From Paenibacillus sacheonensis (lineage in GTDB: Bacteria; Bacillota; Bacilli; Paenibacillales; Paenibacillaceae), in NCBI RefSeq assembly GCF_009909195.1, contig NZ_JAAAMU010000023.1:38635-102634 (forward strand): DNA of 64,000 bases, in the 5' to 3' direction. A program made the translations under genes and the position numbers. Shown piece by piece: positions 27,340 to 37,084 of this stretch. Within the stretch, counting starts at the first letter, position 1. Each line of letters begins with the position of its first letter. The notes beneath the pieces were generated by a model that saw only the letters and a list, made by a program, of their open reading frames with translations, had not been told where the DNA came from and ran no database searches.

Positions 27340-27367
27340 CAGGCAGCCGACTATGGTCGGCTGCCTG
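27340..27367. terminator. Bidirectional terminator between dinB-like and GH78 genes
   Basis: CAGGCAGCCGAC-TATG-GTCGGCTGCCTG, a perfect 12-bp stem 42 nt after the DinB-like stop, with TTGTTG on the plus side. The GH78 gene converges from the right and could use it as well. Confidence 0.7.
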
Positions 27368-27437
27368 TTGTTGCGTTTCCGCAGAGATGCGGGAACCGCA
27401 TTGGATTGAACCGTTTCAGTCCGTTCGCCTGATTCCG

Positions 27438-30086
27438 TTAGGCGTTAAGGACCGTGAAGCTGTACGTCCCGCTGCCCAGCACGGCCATCGTCGCCCGATC
27501 GTCAGCCTCGACCGATACGACGCCGTCCACTTCGTCGATCGGCACGCCGTTCTCCGAGATGGCATGCCGTCCGGCGAAGAAACGAACGCTCGCGTTCGTA
27601 TTGCTCGGTACCGTCAGCGTATGGGTATATCCGTCCGCCGTTCGCTCCCAGGCGGAAGCCAGTTCGCCGTATACCGTGCTTACCTTGCCTTCGGCGAAGC
27701 TCAAGCCTTCGGCCATGAACGGGCGAACCGTAAACCGGCGGTATGCGGGCTCATCCGGTTTGATGCCGGCCAGGTCGCCCATGAACCAATCGACGATCGT
27801 GCCGAACATGTAGTGATTGCGCGACCGCGCATTCAGCTCCCACATCTCCCACAGCGAATTCGCCCCGTTCTCGAACCAGAAGCCCCAGCCCGGATAGGTA
27901 CGGTTGTCCGCGACCCGGAAGGCCAGCTCGCCGAAGCCGTGCGCGGTCAACAGCGGCAGCAGGAACTTGGTTCCCAGGATGCCCGTATTCAGATGGCCAT
28001 CCCGCGTGACGGCGACATCCTCCACCAGATTGGCGAGTACGGCAGGCACGTCGGAATTTTCCGTAATGCCGAAGGCCAGCGGCAGTATCGACGATACCTG
28101 CCTGTAACCTGCGTCGCGATCCGTTTCGTAGATGCCGGGTTCAGGACGGAAGCAAACGCGATTGATCGCATCCCGGATCGCTTCCGCATGCCCGTCGTAT
28201 CGCTCCGCATCCCGCTCCTCGCCGATGATGCGGGCGATATCCGCCATCGTCCGAAGAATGCGGTACACGTAAGCCGACGAAGTGACCTGCGCCCCCTCCG
28301 GCGGCGTCCACTCCTTCGACCATGGCGGCACCCAGTCCCCGAGCACGCTCGAAGACAGCCCGTCTTCGGTCAGCGTCAGGATCTCGGCTTCGGCGTACGC
28401 GCGCATGCCGGCGTAGTGACGGCGCAGCAAGCGTTCGTCGCCGGAATGCCGATAGATCGCCATCGGCACGAATACGCGGGAGCACTGCCATTCGGGCGAG
28501 TGCATCTGACCCCAGCCCGGGGACGGGACGATCAGCGGGAAGAAGCCATCTTCGCCCTGGCTGTCGGCGAGATCCGTCGACCATTTCTCCCAGAACGTCT
28601 GGATGTCGGCGAATAGGAACGTCGATTCCGACAGCAGCTGCGCGTCGCCCGTCCAGCCGTTCTTCTCGTACACCGGGGTGTCCGTGGGAATGCCGTGCGC
28701 GTTGTTCATGAAGGTCGTGACCGTCGCTTTGTAGATGTCGTTGAACAAGTCGCTGGAGCTGCGGAAGCCTCCCGTAAGCTCCAGGTCCGTCCGAATCGCC
28801 AGCGCCGTCACGCCGTCCGCGGATGGAACGCCCGGCCAGCCTTCGAGCTCAACGTAACGGAAGCCCTTGTAGCTGAATGACGGCGACCAGGTTTCTTCCC
28901 CGTCTCCGCTTAGAATATAGGTATCGGTCTGAATCCGGTCGTGAATGTAATCCTGCTGCACGTTCACCGCGCCGTTATCCGCCAGCGTCTCCCCGTAAGA
29001 GATGCGAACGGTCGTGCCTGCCGGACCCTGGACCCGAATACGGACGTTGCCTGCCAGCATGCGGCCGAAATCGACGATGTCGTGATTCGCTTCGTTCTTC
29101 GCGATCGAGACGGGCCGAATCTCTTCGATGACCCGGATCGGAGGCATCGTCTGCGCCTGCAGCTGCCTGGCGTCGCGCGGAATCGTCTCGACCGAATGCC
29201 AGCCGGCGGCGTCGAAGCCGTGTCGATTCCAGCCTGTCAGCTCCAGCCGGGCATCGTACGTCTCCCCGCAGTAGAGAGAATCGGACAAGGTCGGACCGAC
29301 GTTCGCCCGCCAGCCGTCATCGCTGACGAGGCTGAACGTGCCGCCATCCTCATATTCGACGTTCAGCTGAAGGAGCAGCTTGGGTTCGCCGTTCCACGGC
29401 GCCTTCTCCCATTCCCAGACGTTCGGCGTCTTGATGCCGTAGAAGCCCCGTCCGAGCTCCGCTCCCAAGCAATGCTCGCCGACGGCAAGCAGCTCCGTCA
29501 CGTCATGAGTCGCGTACAGGGATCGCTTGCTATAGTCCGTCAGCGCCGGATCCAGCAAACGGTCGCCGATCTTGCGCCCGTTCAGCGACAACTCGGCGTA
29601 ACCCAGCGCGCTGACGTAGAGACGCGCCTTCGCGACGGCGCGATCGATGCGGAATTCGGTACGCAGCAGCGGTGCCGGCGCTTCGCGCTTGTCCCCTGCG
29701 GGTTCGCCGGCATAACCGATCCAACCGCCCTGCCAGTCCTCGGAAAGCAGCAGCCCCATTTCCCACTGGGCCGTCTCGCTCCACTCGCTCTCAGTCCACG
29801 ATTCGTCCCATACCTTGACCTTCCAATAATAACGGCAGCCCGTGAGAAGCGGCTCGCCGGCGTAGATAACCGGGCCGATGCCGGCATGGCTCGTCCGTCC
29901 GCTGTCCCAGGCCTCGCCGGCGCCTTGCTCGACCGACTCCGGCGTGCGTCCGACGACGATGCGGCAGGCAGATTGGTTCCAGCCCCGGACGCCTGCGGCG
30001 ACCTTCCAGGAAAAACGGGGCGCCCGCTCGTCGATGCCGAGCGGATTATTGCGATACTCGACGCGCAAATCGTAGATGTGCATCAT
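27438..30086 (-). CDS. Alpha-L-rhamnosidase, GH78
   Basis: 882 residues with the GH78 layout: N-terminal beta domains (FSWKV near 26, Bac_rhamnosid_N-type region about 155-320), the concanavalin-like domain, the (alpha/alpha)6 catalytic domain (about 430-780; IPTDTPVYEKNGWTGDAQLL corresponds to the catalytic acidic region, NSLWEMWE near 740) and a C-terminal beta domain. No signal peptide, so it should act in the cytoplasm on imported rhamnose-bearing oligosaccharides. AAGGAGG lies 10 nt before ATG 30086. It follows the beta-galactosidase gene but a terminator and a repeat tract separate them. Confidence 0.93.
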   Translation of the reverse strand: MMHIYDLRVEYRNNPLGIDERAPRFSWKVAAGVRGWNQSACRIVVGRTPESVEQGAGEAWDSGRTSHAGIGPVIYAGEPLLTGCRYYWKVKVWDESWTESEWSETAQWEMGLLLSEDWQGGWIGYAGEPAGDKREAPAPLLRTEFRIDRAVAKARLYVSALGYAELSLNGRKIGDRLLDPALTDYSKRSLYATHDVTELLAVGEHCLGAELGRGFYGIKTPNVWEWEKAPWNGEPKLLLQLNVEYEDGGTFSLVSDDGWRANVGPTLSDSLYCGETYDARLELTGWNRHGFDAAGWHSVETIPRDARQLQAQTMPPIRVIEEIRPVSIAKNEANHDIVDFGRMLAGNVRIRVQGPAGTTVRISYGETLADNGAVNVQQDYIHDRIQTDTYILSGDGEETWSPSFSYKGFRYVELEGWPGVPSADGVTALAIRTDLELTGGFRSSSDLFNDIYKATVTTFMNNAHGIPTDTPVYEKNGWTGDAQLLSESTFLFADIQTFWEKWSTDLADSQGEDGFFPLIVPSPGWGQMHSPEWQCSRVFVPMAIYRHSGDERLLRRHYAGMRAYAEAEILTLTEDGLSSSVLGDWVPPWSKEWTPPEGAQVTSSAYVYRILRTMADIARIIGEERDAERYDGHAEAIRDAINRVCFRPEPGIYETDRDAGYRQVSSILPLAFGITENSDVPAVLANLVEDVAVTRDGHLNTGILGTKFLLPLLTAHGFGELAFRVADNRTYPGWGFWFENGANSLWEMWELNARSRNHYMFGTIVDWFMGDLAGIKPDEPAYRRFTVRPFMAEGLSFAEGKVSTVYGELASAWERTADGYTHTLTVPSNTNASVRFFAGRHAISENGVPIDEVDGVVSVEADDRATMAVLGSGTYSFTVLNA

Positions 30087-30191
30087 GAAGCGGAATCCTC
30101 CTTGTTTGTTCGCGGCTTGCTCTGAATGCGATTACATATTGACCTCCTTACATTCGCTGTCTCCGCTGCCCGTCCCTGCCTTAAGCCATGC

Positions 30192-30233
30192 AAAAAAGCC
30201 CCGTCCCCAAGTCTAGAACGACTTTGGGGACGG
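30192..30233 (-). terminator. Terminator of the beta-galactosidase gene
   Basis: Minus-strand stem CGTCCCCAAAGTC / GACTTGGGGACGGGG, then CTTTTTTG (T-run 30192-30197). Confidence 0.75.
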
Positions 30234-30234
30234 C

Positions 30235-30330
30235 TTCGGGGACGGCTTCGGGGACGACTTTGAGTGCGACTTTGAGTGCGACTTTGAGTGAGACTTTGAG
30301 TGCGACTTTGAGGACTCGTTTGGTGACTGA
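30235..30330. repeat. 12-bp tandem repeat, GACTTTGAGTGC type
   Basis: Four to five near-perfect copies of GACTTTGAGTGC follow copies of GGGGACGGCTTC on the plus strand, extending from the right arm of the terminator hairpin (GACTTTGGGGAC). It looks like local expansion of the terminator arm. Confidence 0.75.
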
Positions 30331-30385
30331 CTTTGGTGACTACTTGGGAACGACTTTGGGGACGGCCTTATGCCTGCCTGCACCG

Positions 30386-33300
30386 CTACTTCGCGTGCGG
30401 CTTTAATGTAAACGCGAACGACAGATTTCCGTTCGACGGGATGCGGTATTCCGGATGCACCGGCGCGCCCCAGCTGTCGTCGCCGCCGACGCCCATTTGA
30501 CAGCCGGCTACGGTGACGACCGTATAGTGCGCATCCGGCAGCTCCCAGGCATGCGCCGCGTGCTCGAGCTCGAAGGCCGTATACGGCGAGATGTTGCATT
30601 CCACGGGGTTAAGCGAAGCGTCGATCGTCATCCCCAGCCCTTGCGGATTGCTCAGCGTCACGCGCCTTACGCCCGTACGATTGCCCGATTCCTGCGGCAC
30701 GAGATAGCGGGAAGGAAGCTCCTTCACGCGGCGCTCGAACATGCCGAGACGCGCGCCATGCTTGCGGTCCGCGTAATTCTCTTCCGGCCCCATCGCATAC
30801 CAGTTCGTATGCTCGTAATCCGCGCTCGTCTTGAACGAGACGGCGAGGATCGGCAGCTCCGGCAAGCCGGCAGCGCCGGTATAGTCGGTACGAACCCGAA
30901 CGCTTCCGTCGGCGTAGACGGTATAGGCGATCTCTACCTTCACGCCCGGACAAGTACGGAATTCGTACGCGAAGACGACGGTCGCCGCATGTTCTTCTTG
31001 GCGCAGCTCGATGCCGGTGCAATTGCGGGCCAAGCTGGCCGCGTACCATACGCCTGCTTCGTAGCCGAGCGAGTACCCTTTGTCGTTGTCCGTCGTTGCC
31101 CGCCAGAACAGCGGAGCCGGAGGTACCGCGATCATCTCGCGGCCGCCGTAGCGCAGCGATACGAGCGACTTCGCCTGCTTGGAGAACAGGACCGCCCAGC
31201 CGTCGCCGTTCACGCCGATGTTCACGTCGCCTTCGACGACGCGCAGCGTGCCGCTCGGGACAGTCGGTTCCGCAGACGACTCGATCCGGAATACCTCTTG
31301 TCCGAATGCGATCTCGTGTCCGGCCGAGGCCCACGGCGTTCCCTGCTTCAAGACCAAACAAGTCTCGATGGCGTATTCGCCTGGCGCCAAGTTACCTTCA
31401 GGAAGCGTGAGCGGCACGAAAGCTTCCGATTGCGCAGGCACGTCCGCATCGGTACGACCGCGGTAGATTTCCCGTCCGCCTAGGAGCAGACGATAGACCA
31501 GCGACAGATGTTCCGTTCCCGCGAACAAGCTCTCGTTCACGATCTTTACGCCTTCCCGGTTCGGGAAAAGCTTATAGTCCTGATACAGGAACTTCACTTC
31601 CTGCATCTTCGGCGTAACTTCGCGATCGGCATAGACGATGCCGTTGCCGCAGAAGCTGTAGTCCGTCGGACGGTCATCGAAATCCCCGCCGTAAGCGAGA
31701 TATTCCTGCCCGAAGCGATTCTTCTTCATGAGCGATTGATCGATAAAGTCCCAGATGAAGCCGCCTTGATACATCGGATACTTATTCTCCAGCTCCGTGT
31801 ATTTGTGCATGCCGCCGACGGAATTGCCCATCGCGTGCATGTATTCGCAGCTGATGTACGGCTTCTCGGGCGATTCGTTCAAGTACGCCTCGATGTCCGC
31901 AGGCTTCGCGTACATCCGGCTTTCCATGTCGCTCGTGTCGTTGTACGCCCGATTGTGGAAGACGCCCTCGTAATGGACGAGACGGCTCGGATCGGCCAGA
32001 CGGAAATAGTTCGATACGTTCAGGATGACTTCCCCTGCATACGCTTCGTTCCCGCAAGACCAGATGATGATCGACGGATGGTTCTTATCCCGCTCCAACA
32101 TCGAGATCGCGCGGTCCATAACGATCGGTTCCCACTCCGGCAGATTGCCCGGCACGTTCCACGACGGTTCCACGGCGCCCATTTTCTGCCACGACCCATG
32201 CGATTCCAGGTTCATCTCGTCGATGACGTAGAGGCCGTATTCGTCGCACAGCTCGTACCATAACGTCTGGTTCGGATAGTGGGACGTGCGGACCGCATTG
32301 ATATTGTTCTGCTTCATGATCGCAATATCACGCAGCATGTCCGCCTCGCCGATCGCGCGGCCGGTGCGGCAGTTGAACTCGTGGCGATTCACGCCCTTGA
32401 ACACGATCCGCTTGCCGTTCAGGCACATCACCTTGTCGATCATCTCGAAGCGGCGGAAGCCGACCTGCTGCACGATGGCTTCAATCAGTTCCCCCTGCTC
32501 GCCGATGATCGAGATGGCCAGCTTGTACAAATAAGGCTGCTCCGCGCTCCAAAGTTGTACTGGTCCGGCTTCGAGCGCGATATCAAGCTCGCTGCCGATC
32601 ACATCATGCAGGCCAGCAGCGACAGTCCGTCCCTCTGCGTCCAACAGCTCGAATCGCGCGGCGGACTTAGGGCCCGTCCCGCCGATGCTTTTCTGTCCGC
32701 CCGAACCCAAACGCAGTCCGACCTTCACCGTACCTTGCGCGTACTTGTCGTCCAACTCGCCGCGAACGGACAGATCCCAGACGTGAAGCTTCGGCACCGT
32801 ATAGAGGTAGACCTCGCGGAAGATCCCCGAGAACCGCCAGAAATCCTGATCCTCCAGCCAGCTGCCGGTGCTCCGCTGATACACCTCGACCGCCAGCTTG
32901 TTCGCCCCCGGCCGAACGTATGGCGATAGATCGAATTCCGCCGGCGTAAAGCTGTCTTCGCTGTAACCGACGAATGCGCCGTTCAGCCATACATAGAAGG
33001 CCGATTCGACGCCTTGGAACGAAATATAGACCGGCCAGTCCGTCATCGTGGCAGGCAGGTCGAAGGTTTTCACATAACTCCCGACGGGATTATGCTCCGG
33101 AATATGGGGAGGTCTCACGTCTTCAAGGCCGTCCCAGGGGTACATCGTATTCACGTATTGCGGACTGCCGAAGCCCTGTAATTGGATGTGGCCCGGCACT
33201 TGGATATCGCTCCACCCGTCGCAGGCGAAAGACTCCTCGTAAAATGCCGCCGGCCGCGCCTGCGCGTTCAAGGCATAGTGGAATTTCCAGCTTCCGTTCA

Positions 33301-33445
33301 GACTCTGGCGCATGTCCATCGGCGCACTGGCTTTGGCCGCTTCCACGGTCCGGTAGTACCGGTGATCGGAATGGGCGTCCAGCCGATTCACGCGGAATAC
33401 GGCCGGATCGCTGAGCCATTCGATGCTCGGCGATTTCGTTGTCAT
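30386..33445 (-). CDS. lacZ: Beta-galactosidase, GH2 (LacZ type)
   Basis: 1019 residues, close to the length of E. coli LacZ. Parts: sugar-binding jelly roll (about 45-215), immunoglobulin-like domain (220-330), TIM barrel (332-625) with acid/base E467 in IIWSCGNEAY and nucleophile E534 in ISCEYMHAMGN, a second immunoglobulin-like domain, and the Bgal_small_N domain (about 740-1015). No signal peptide, so it should hydrolyse imported beta-galactosides. It lies 190 nt after the importer 3 permeases on the same strand, and the gap contains a large palindrome with a possible promoter (33478-33633). Confidence 0.93.
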   Translation of the reverse strand: MTTKSPSIEWLSDPAVFRVNRLDAHSDHRYYRTVEAAKASAPMDMRQSLNGSWKFHYALNAQARPAAFYEESFACDGWSDIQVPGHIQLQGFGSPQYVNTMYPWDGLEDVRPPHIPEHNPVGSYVKTFDLPATMTDWPVYISFQGVESAFYVWLNGAFVGYSEDSFTPAEFDLSPYVRPGANKLAVEVYQRSTGSWLEDQDFWRFSGIFREVYLYTVPKLHVWDLSVRGELDDKYAQGTVKVGLRLGSGGQKSIGGTGPKSAARFELLDAEGRTVAAGLHDVIGSELDIALEAGPVQLWSAEQPYLYKLAISIIGEQGELIEAIVQQVGFRRFEMIDKVMCLNGKRIVFKGVNRHEFNCRTGRAIGEADMLRDIAIMKQNNINAVRTSHYPNQTLWYELCDEYGLYVIDEMNLESHGSWQKMGAVEPSWNVPGNLPEWEPIVMDRAISMLERDKNHPSIIIWSCGNEAYAGEVILNVSNYFRLADPSRLVHYEGVFHNRAYNDTSDMESRMYAKPADIEAYLNESPEKPYISCEYMHAMGNSVGGMHKYTELENKYPMYQGGFIWDFIDQSLMKKNRFGQEYLAYGGDFDDRPTDYSFCGNGIVYADREVTPKMQEVKFLYQDYKLFPNREGVKIVNESLFAGTEHLSLVYRLLLGGREIYRGRTDADVPAQSEAFVPLTLPEGNLAPGEYAIETCLVLKQGTPWASAGHEIAFGQEVFRIESSAEPTVPSGTLRVVEGDVNIGVNGDGWAVLFSKQAKSLVSLRYGGREMIAVPPAPLFWRATTDNDKGYSLGYEAGVWYAASLARNCTGIELRQEEHAATVVFAYEFRTCPGVKVEIAYTVYADGSVRVRTDYTGAAGLPELPILAVSFKTSADYEHTNWYAMGPEENYADRKHGARLGMFERRVKELPSRYLVPQESGNRTGVRRVTLSNPQGLGMTIDASLNPVECNISPYTAFELEHAAHAWELPDAHYTVVTVAGCQMGVGGDDSWGAPVHPEYRIPSNGNLSFAFTLKPHAK

Positions 33446-33477
33446 GATGTTAACGCTCCTTTTGCTGCTTCTTGAGG

Positions 33478-33633
33478 TGAAAAAGTGACCGGAGGTCGAA
33501 TGGAGGTGGAAAAGCGTCAGCGTTCGCCTTTGTAGTCAGATTTCTACCTATAGTTACTTATATAATCGAGGAAATCTGAACTACAACAGCGATTGGAGCC
33601 CCATTCGACCGCAGGTCATGCCCTTTTTCCCCG
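33478..33633 (-). other. 156-bp imperfect palindrome with an embedded promoter-like sequence
   Basis: Left arm from 33478 (GAAAAAGTGACC, GGTCGAATGG, GTAGT, CAGATTTC) is matched in inverse order by the right arm (GAAATCTG, AACTAC, CCATTCGACC, GGTCATGCCCTTTTTC ending near 33632) around a 26-nt AT-rich centre. On the minus strand TTGTAG, 17 nt, ATATAA within it could promote lacZ; it can also fold as an end structure for the importer transcript. Confidence 0.6.
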
Positions 33634-33634
33634 A

Positions 33635-34459
33635 TTATTTTATCGATCCCACCATACCGGCGACGAAATGCTTCTGCATCAAGAAGAACACGAGCGCCGT
33701 CGGCAGCGTCGAGATCAAGACCGCCGTCATAATGATACCGTAATCCGGCGAATAGCTGGAGCCTAAATTCGAAATCAGCAGCGGAATCGTCCGTTTCTCC
33801 GGCGACTGCAGCACGACGAGCGGCCACAAATAGTTGTTCCAGCTGGACATGAACGTGATGATCGCGCCGGCCGCGTAGCTCGTTCGCATCGTCGGCACGA
33901 AGATTCGGAAGAACAAGCCGAGCTCCGACAAGCCGTCGATACGGCCGGCCTCGAGCATATCCTTCGGGAACATCTTCGAGCTTTGCCGGAAGTAGAAGAT
34001 AAGAAACGCCGTCGTGAAGGTCGGCAGGATAACCGAAGCCGCCGTATCCACGCCGATCACGGGCAGGACGCCCGAGAATTTGGCGAACATCTGGAAAAGC
34101 GGCACCATGATCGCCGCGAACGGAATCATCATCGACAGGAGCAGGATATTGAACACGATATCCTTCGCCTTGCTGCGGTAAATTTCGAAGCCGTAGCCGG
34201 CGAGCGACGCGATGAGGAGCGCAAGAATCGTCGTCGTCACCGAGATCTTCGCCGAGTTCCACATGGCTTGGCCAAGCTCGACCTGCTCCGTCAGATGGCG
34301 GAAATTATCGAGCAAATGCGATCCGGGCATCAATCTGCCGTTGGAGACGTCGATCGACTTGTTCGTCGCGCTGGAGATGATCCACAGGAACGGGAAGATC
34401 GAGACGCCGGCCGCAATGATCAGGAAGATATAGATGGGAGATCGTTTGAACATCTTCAT
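33635..34459 (-). CDS. Sugar ABC permease, MalG/LacG type (importer 3)
   Basis: 274 residues, six helices, EAA loop LEAGRIDGLSELGLFFRIFVP around residue 170 and C-terminus QKHFVAGMVGSIK, typical of MalG-like permeases. Its ATG overlaps the stop of the preceding permease gene (ATGA at 34456-34459), giving coupled translation. With the MalF-type partner it forms the channel for importer 3, which by context carries a galactoside. Confidence 0.92.
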   Translation of the reverse strand: MKMFKRSPIYIFLIIAAGVSIFPFLWIISSATNKSIDVSNGRLMPGSHLLDNFRHLTEQVELGQAMWNSAKISVTTTILALLIASLAGYGFEIYRSKAKDIVFNILLLSMMIPFAAIMVPLFQMFAKFSGVLPVIGVDTAASVILPTFTTAFLIFYFRQSSKMFPKDMLEAGRIDGLSELGLFFRIFVPTMRTSYAAGAIITFMSSWNNYLWPLVVLQSPEKRTIPLLISNLGSSYSPDYGIIMTAVLISTLPTALVFFLMQKHFVAGMVGSIK

Positions 34460-35346
34460 TTACTATCACCTGCCGCTTTGAACTGAATGAAGGAAAGCAG
34501 AATTATCAAGACGACGATCGAATACGACACGGTCGCGGCATAGCCGAAATCCGGCGTGTATTTGAACGAAAGGTTATAGATATATTGGGAGATGGACATC
34601 GTCGCGTTGCCCGGTCCGCCCTTGGTAATGTTCACGACCTCATCGAACAACTGCAGCGTGCCGATGGTGGATGTGATGGACGTGAACAGAATGATCGGTT
34701 TCAGCAAAGGCACGGTAATCTTGAAAAATTGCCTGATCGGCGAAGCGCCGTCGATGCGGGCCGCCTCGTAAATCGAATTATCGATGTTCTGCAAAGCCGA
34801 CAAATAGAAAATCATGTTGTAGCCCGTCCAGCGCCAAGTAATCGCGATAATAATCGTTATTTTCGCCCAGAAGGGGTCCGTGATCCATTGGATCGGGTCG
34901 TGAATGAGATGCAGGTTGAGGAAAAGCTTGTTGATCAGTCCGTCGTTGCCGAACAAATATTTGAACACGACCGAATACGCAACCAGCGAGGTGACGCAAG
35001 GCAGGAAGATCGCCGTCCGGAAGAAGCCTTTAAACTTCAGTTTGCTGTCGTTCAGCAGGACGGATATAAACAAGGCCAGCACGATCATGACCGGCACCTG
35101 GATAATCAGGAACAGGAACGTGTTCTTCAGCGCGGTCTTGAATACTTTATCGCTGAACAGCCGCTCGTAATTATCGAAGCCCGTGTAATGAATCTGTGCG
35201 CCCGTCCCCGTCTTGAACGAGAGAAGAAGCGCTTGGATCATCGGGTAGAAATAAAAGGCGCAGATCAATAGTACCGCTATGGAAATAAACAGCCAGCCCG
35301 TCCATCTGGGTTGCAGTCGGCTGCGCGCGACAGATGCGTTTCTCAA
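34456..35346 (-). CDS. Sugar ABC permease, MalF/LacF type (importer 3)
   Basis: 296 residues, six helices (first at about 17-38), EAA loop YEAARIDGASPIRQFFKITVP near residue 200. MalF/UgpA-like rather than LplB-like, so importer 3 is of another subfamily than importers 1 and 2. It lies 84 nt after the binding-protein gene and overlaps the next permease gene by 4 nt. Confidence 0.92.
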   Translation of the reverse strand: MRNASVARSRLQPRWTGWLFISIAVLLICAFYFYPMIQALLLSFKTGTGAQIHYTGFDNYERLFSDKVFKTALKNTFLFLIIQVPVMIVLALFISVLLNDSKLKFKGFFRTAIFLPCVTSLVAYSVVFKYLFGNDGLINKLFLNLHLIHDPIQWITDPFWAKITIIIAITWRWTGYNMIFYLSALQNIDNSIYEAARIDGASPIRQFFKITVPLLKPIILFTSITSTIGTLQLFDEVVNITKGGPGNATMSISQYIYNLSFKYTPDFGYAATVSYSIVVLIILLSFIQFKAAGDSK

Positions 35347-35430
35347 TTCACTCCACTCCTCTCTTTATCCGCAAGCAGACTGATGCAAGCATACCGTCCT
35401 CCAGGGACGGTATGCTTGCACGGGAGACTG

Positions 35431-36735
35431 CTATTTAAGCTGGGACTCCGCTTGGGATTGCGCGTTCGCAAGCACCTTGTCCAGGTCCGAGCCGCTCATG
35501 TAGTTCTGCACTTCGGGAACCAGGATATCCTCGATCGCGTACGTGTGCATGCCGTAGTTGACTTGCGGAATCTTCTGCGTCCAAGCCGCGAAGTCGGCAA
35601 CCGTTTTTTGGCCGCCGAAGAACTCGTCCGCCGCTTTATACGCTTCGCCTTCCGCCGCGGTCTTCAACGTGCCGATGACGCCGATTTGCTTAACCATCTT
35701 CTGATACAGCTCGACGTCGGAACCCATCGTTTTCGCGAGGAATTCGGCTGCCGCTTCTTTGCCGTCGATATTAAGGACATACCACGAGCTGCCGCCCAGG
35801 TTGGATGCGTTGACGGAGCTTGCCGTGTTTTTCAGCTTCGGCATCGGAACGACGGCCCATTTGCCGGATTGGCTCGCTTCGGCCTTCACGGAAGGCGAAA
35901 TCCAGTTGCCCGTCGGAACCGATGCGACGTCGCCGCTGTTGAAGCCGGCCAGGAATTGGCTCCAGTCGGACGTGACTTTGACGATATCGGCCGTCATCAG
36001 CTTCTTGTACGTCGTGAGCGCATCCTTCAGCGCCGCGTTATCCTTCAGATCCGGCGTCGTGCCGTCGGACTTCAGGTACCACGAGCCTGCGGATTGAATC
36101 ATCATGCGGATGAGGCCCAGATCGTTCGGGTCCTGCGTCAGCATGAATTTGCCGGTTTTCGCTTTTACCGCTTTGCCGATCTCGATGAACTTGTCCCAGT
36201 CCACGTTCGTAATGTCCGCTACGGAATAGCCCGCGTCTTTCAAGTAATCCGTACGAACGTAGAGACCCGTTACGCCGGAATCGAAAGGCACGCCGTACTG
36301 AACGCCGTCAAGGCTCGTGGAGGCGATTTTGTAATCCGCGAAGTCGCTCGACTTGATCAGATCGGACATTTTGTAGAAGCTGTCCGGGTAAGCCTTCAGG
36401 AAGCTTTGCGCCCGATAGTCTTCGATCAGGACGACGTTCGGCAGGCCGCTTGTCGTGCCCGAGTTCAGGCCGGTGTTCAGCTTCTGAATGATATCCGCTT
36501 GCGCGTATTCGATGATATTTACCTTGACGTCCGGATTCTCGGTCGCATAAGCATCCTTGGCCAGCTTCATGGCCGCGATGTTGAAGTTCGGATCCCATGC
36601 CCAGACCGTCACTTCTTTGCTGCCGCCCGCGGTATTGCCGTTATTGCCGGCGGTGTCGTTCGCGTTGTTCGATTTACTGCCGCATGCGGTCAGTACGAGT
36701 ACCGCCGCGATCATGATAAACATCAGCTTTTTCAA
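35431..36735 (-). CDS. Sugar ABC transporter substrate-binding lipoprotein, MalE-like (importer 3)
   Basis: 434 residues. Lipoprotein signal AVLVLTA|C (Cys18), short Asn/Gly linker, then a family-1 sugar-binding fold (VTVWAWDPNFN at the start of the mature domain). I use TTG 36735 because AAGGGGG lies 8 nt before it and the resulting signal peptide is standard; the open frame continues to 36873 without a site. Downstream are its two permeases and then lacZ, so a galactoside or galactose-containing oligosaccharide is the likely ligand. The adjacent YesMN-like pair upstream is the likely regulator. Confidence 0.9.
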   Translation of the reverse strand: MKKLMFIMIAAVLVLTACGSKSNNANDTAGNNGNTAGGSKEVTVWAWDPNFNIAAMKLAKDAYATENPDVKVNIIEYAQADIIQKLNTGLNSGTTSGLPNVVLIEDYRAQSFLKAYPDSFYKMSDLIKSSDFADYKIASTSLDGVQYGVPFDSGVTGLYVRTDYLKDAGYSVADITNVDWDKFIEIGKAVKAKTGKFMLTQDPNDLGLIRMMIQSAGSWYLKSDGTTPDLKDNAALKDALTTYKKLMTADIVKVTSDWSQFLAGFNSGDVASVPTGNWISPSVKAEASQSGKWAVVPMPKLKNTASSVNASNLGGSSWYVLNIDGKEAAAEFLAKTMGSDVELYQKMVKQIGVIGTLKTAAEGEAYKAADEFFGGQKTVADFAAWTQKIPQVNYGMHTYAIEDILVPEVQNYMSGSDLDKVLANAQSQAESQLK

Positions 36736-36760
36736 CGTTAAATCCCCCTTGTTCGTGATG

Positions 36761-36774
36761 CGAAAGCGTTTGCT
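36761..36774 (-). promoter_or_regulatory. cre-like (CcpA) site before importer 3
   Basis: On minus: AGCAAACGCTTTCG, two mismatches from TGNAARCGNWWWCA, 26 nt upstream of the TTG start. It points to glucose repression of importer 3 and lacZ. Confidence 0.55.
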
Positions 36775-36879
36775 TGCTTTGCGTAACCAAAGCTTATCAT
36801 TCCCTTTAACCCGCACGTTATGACGAATTTGAGATAGATTGGTCTTATTCTTGCGAGTTTCGGAAGGGAGCAAACGAGG

Positions 36880-37084
36880 GAGCTGGTACTTTTTCTTGGT
36901 TTGGTATTATCTTTGGCTTTGGCTTACCATTAAAATCCGACTTAGCCATGGCATTCTTTTCTGCCACGGCCCTTGGAAAGATTTGGATCGGCCCTTGCAT
37001 TAGCGTTAGATCCAGCACTGCCTTTCGTTTTAGCTTCGTTTAGCCTTGGCCTCCGTTTTTTTTGCATTGGCCTTCGCTGCGACC
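36880..37084. other. Non-coding gap with biased composition
   Basis: Between the importer 3 leader and the kinase stop. On minus it is rich in GCCAAAG and GCTAA(A) motifs, giving a pseudo-open frame of Lys/Ala/Asn. No ribosome-binding site or clear terminator, so I see no gene here. Confidence 0.5.
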
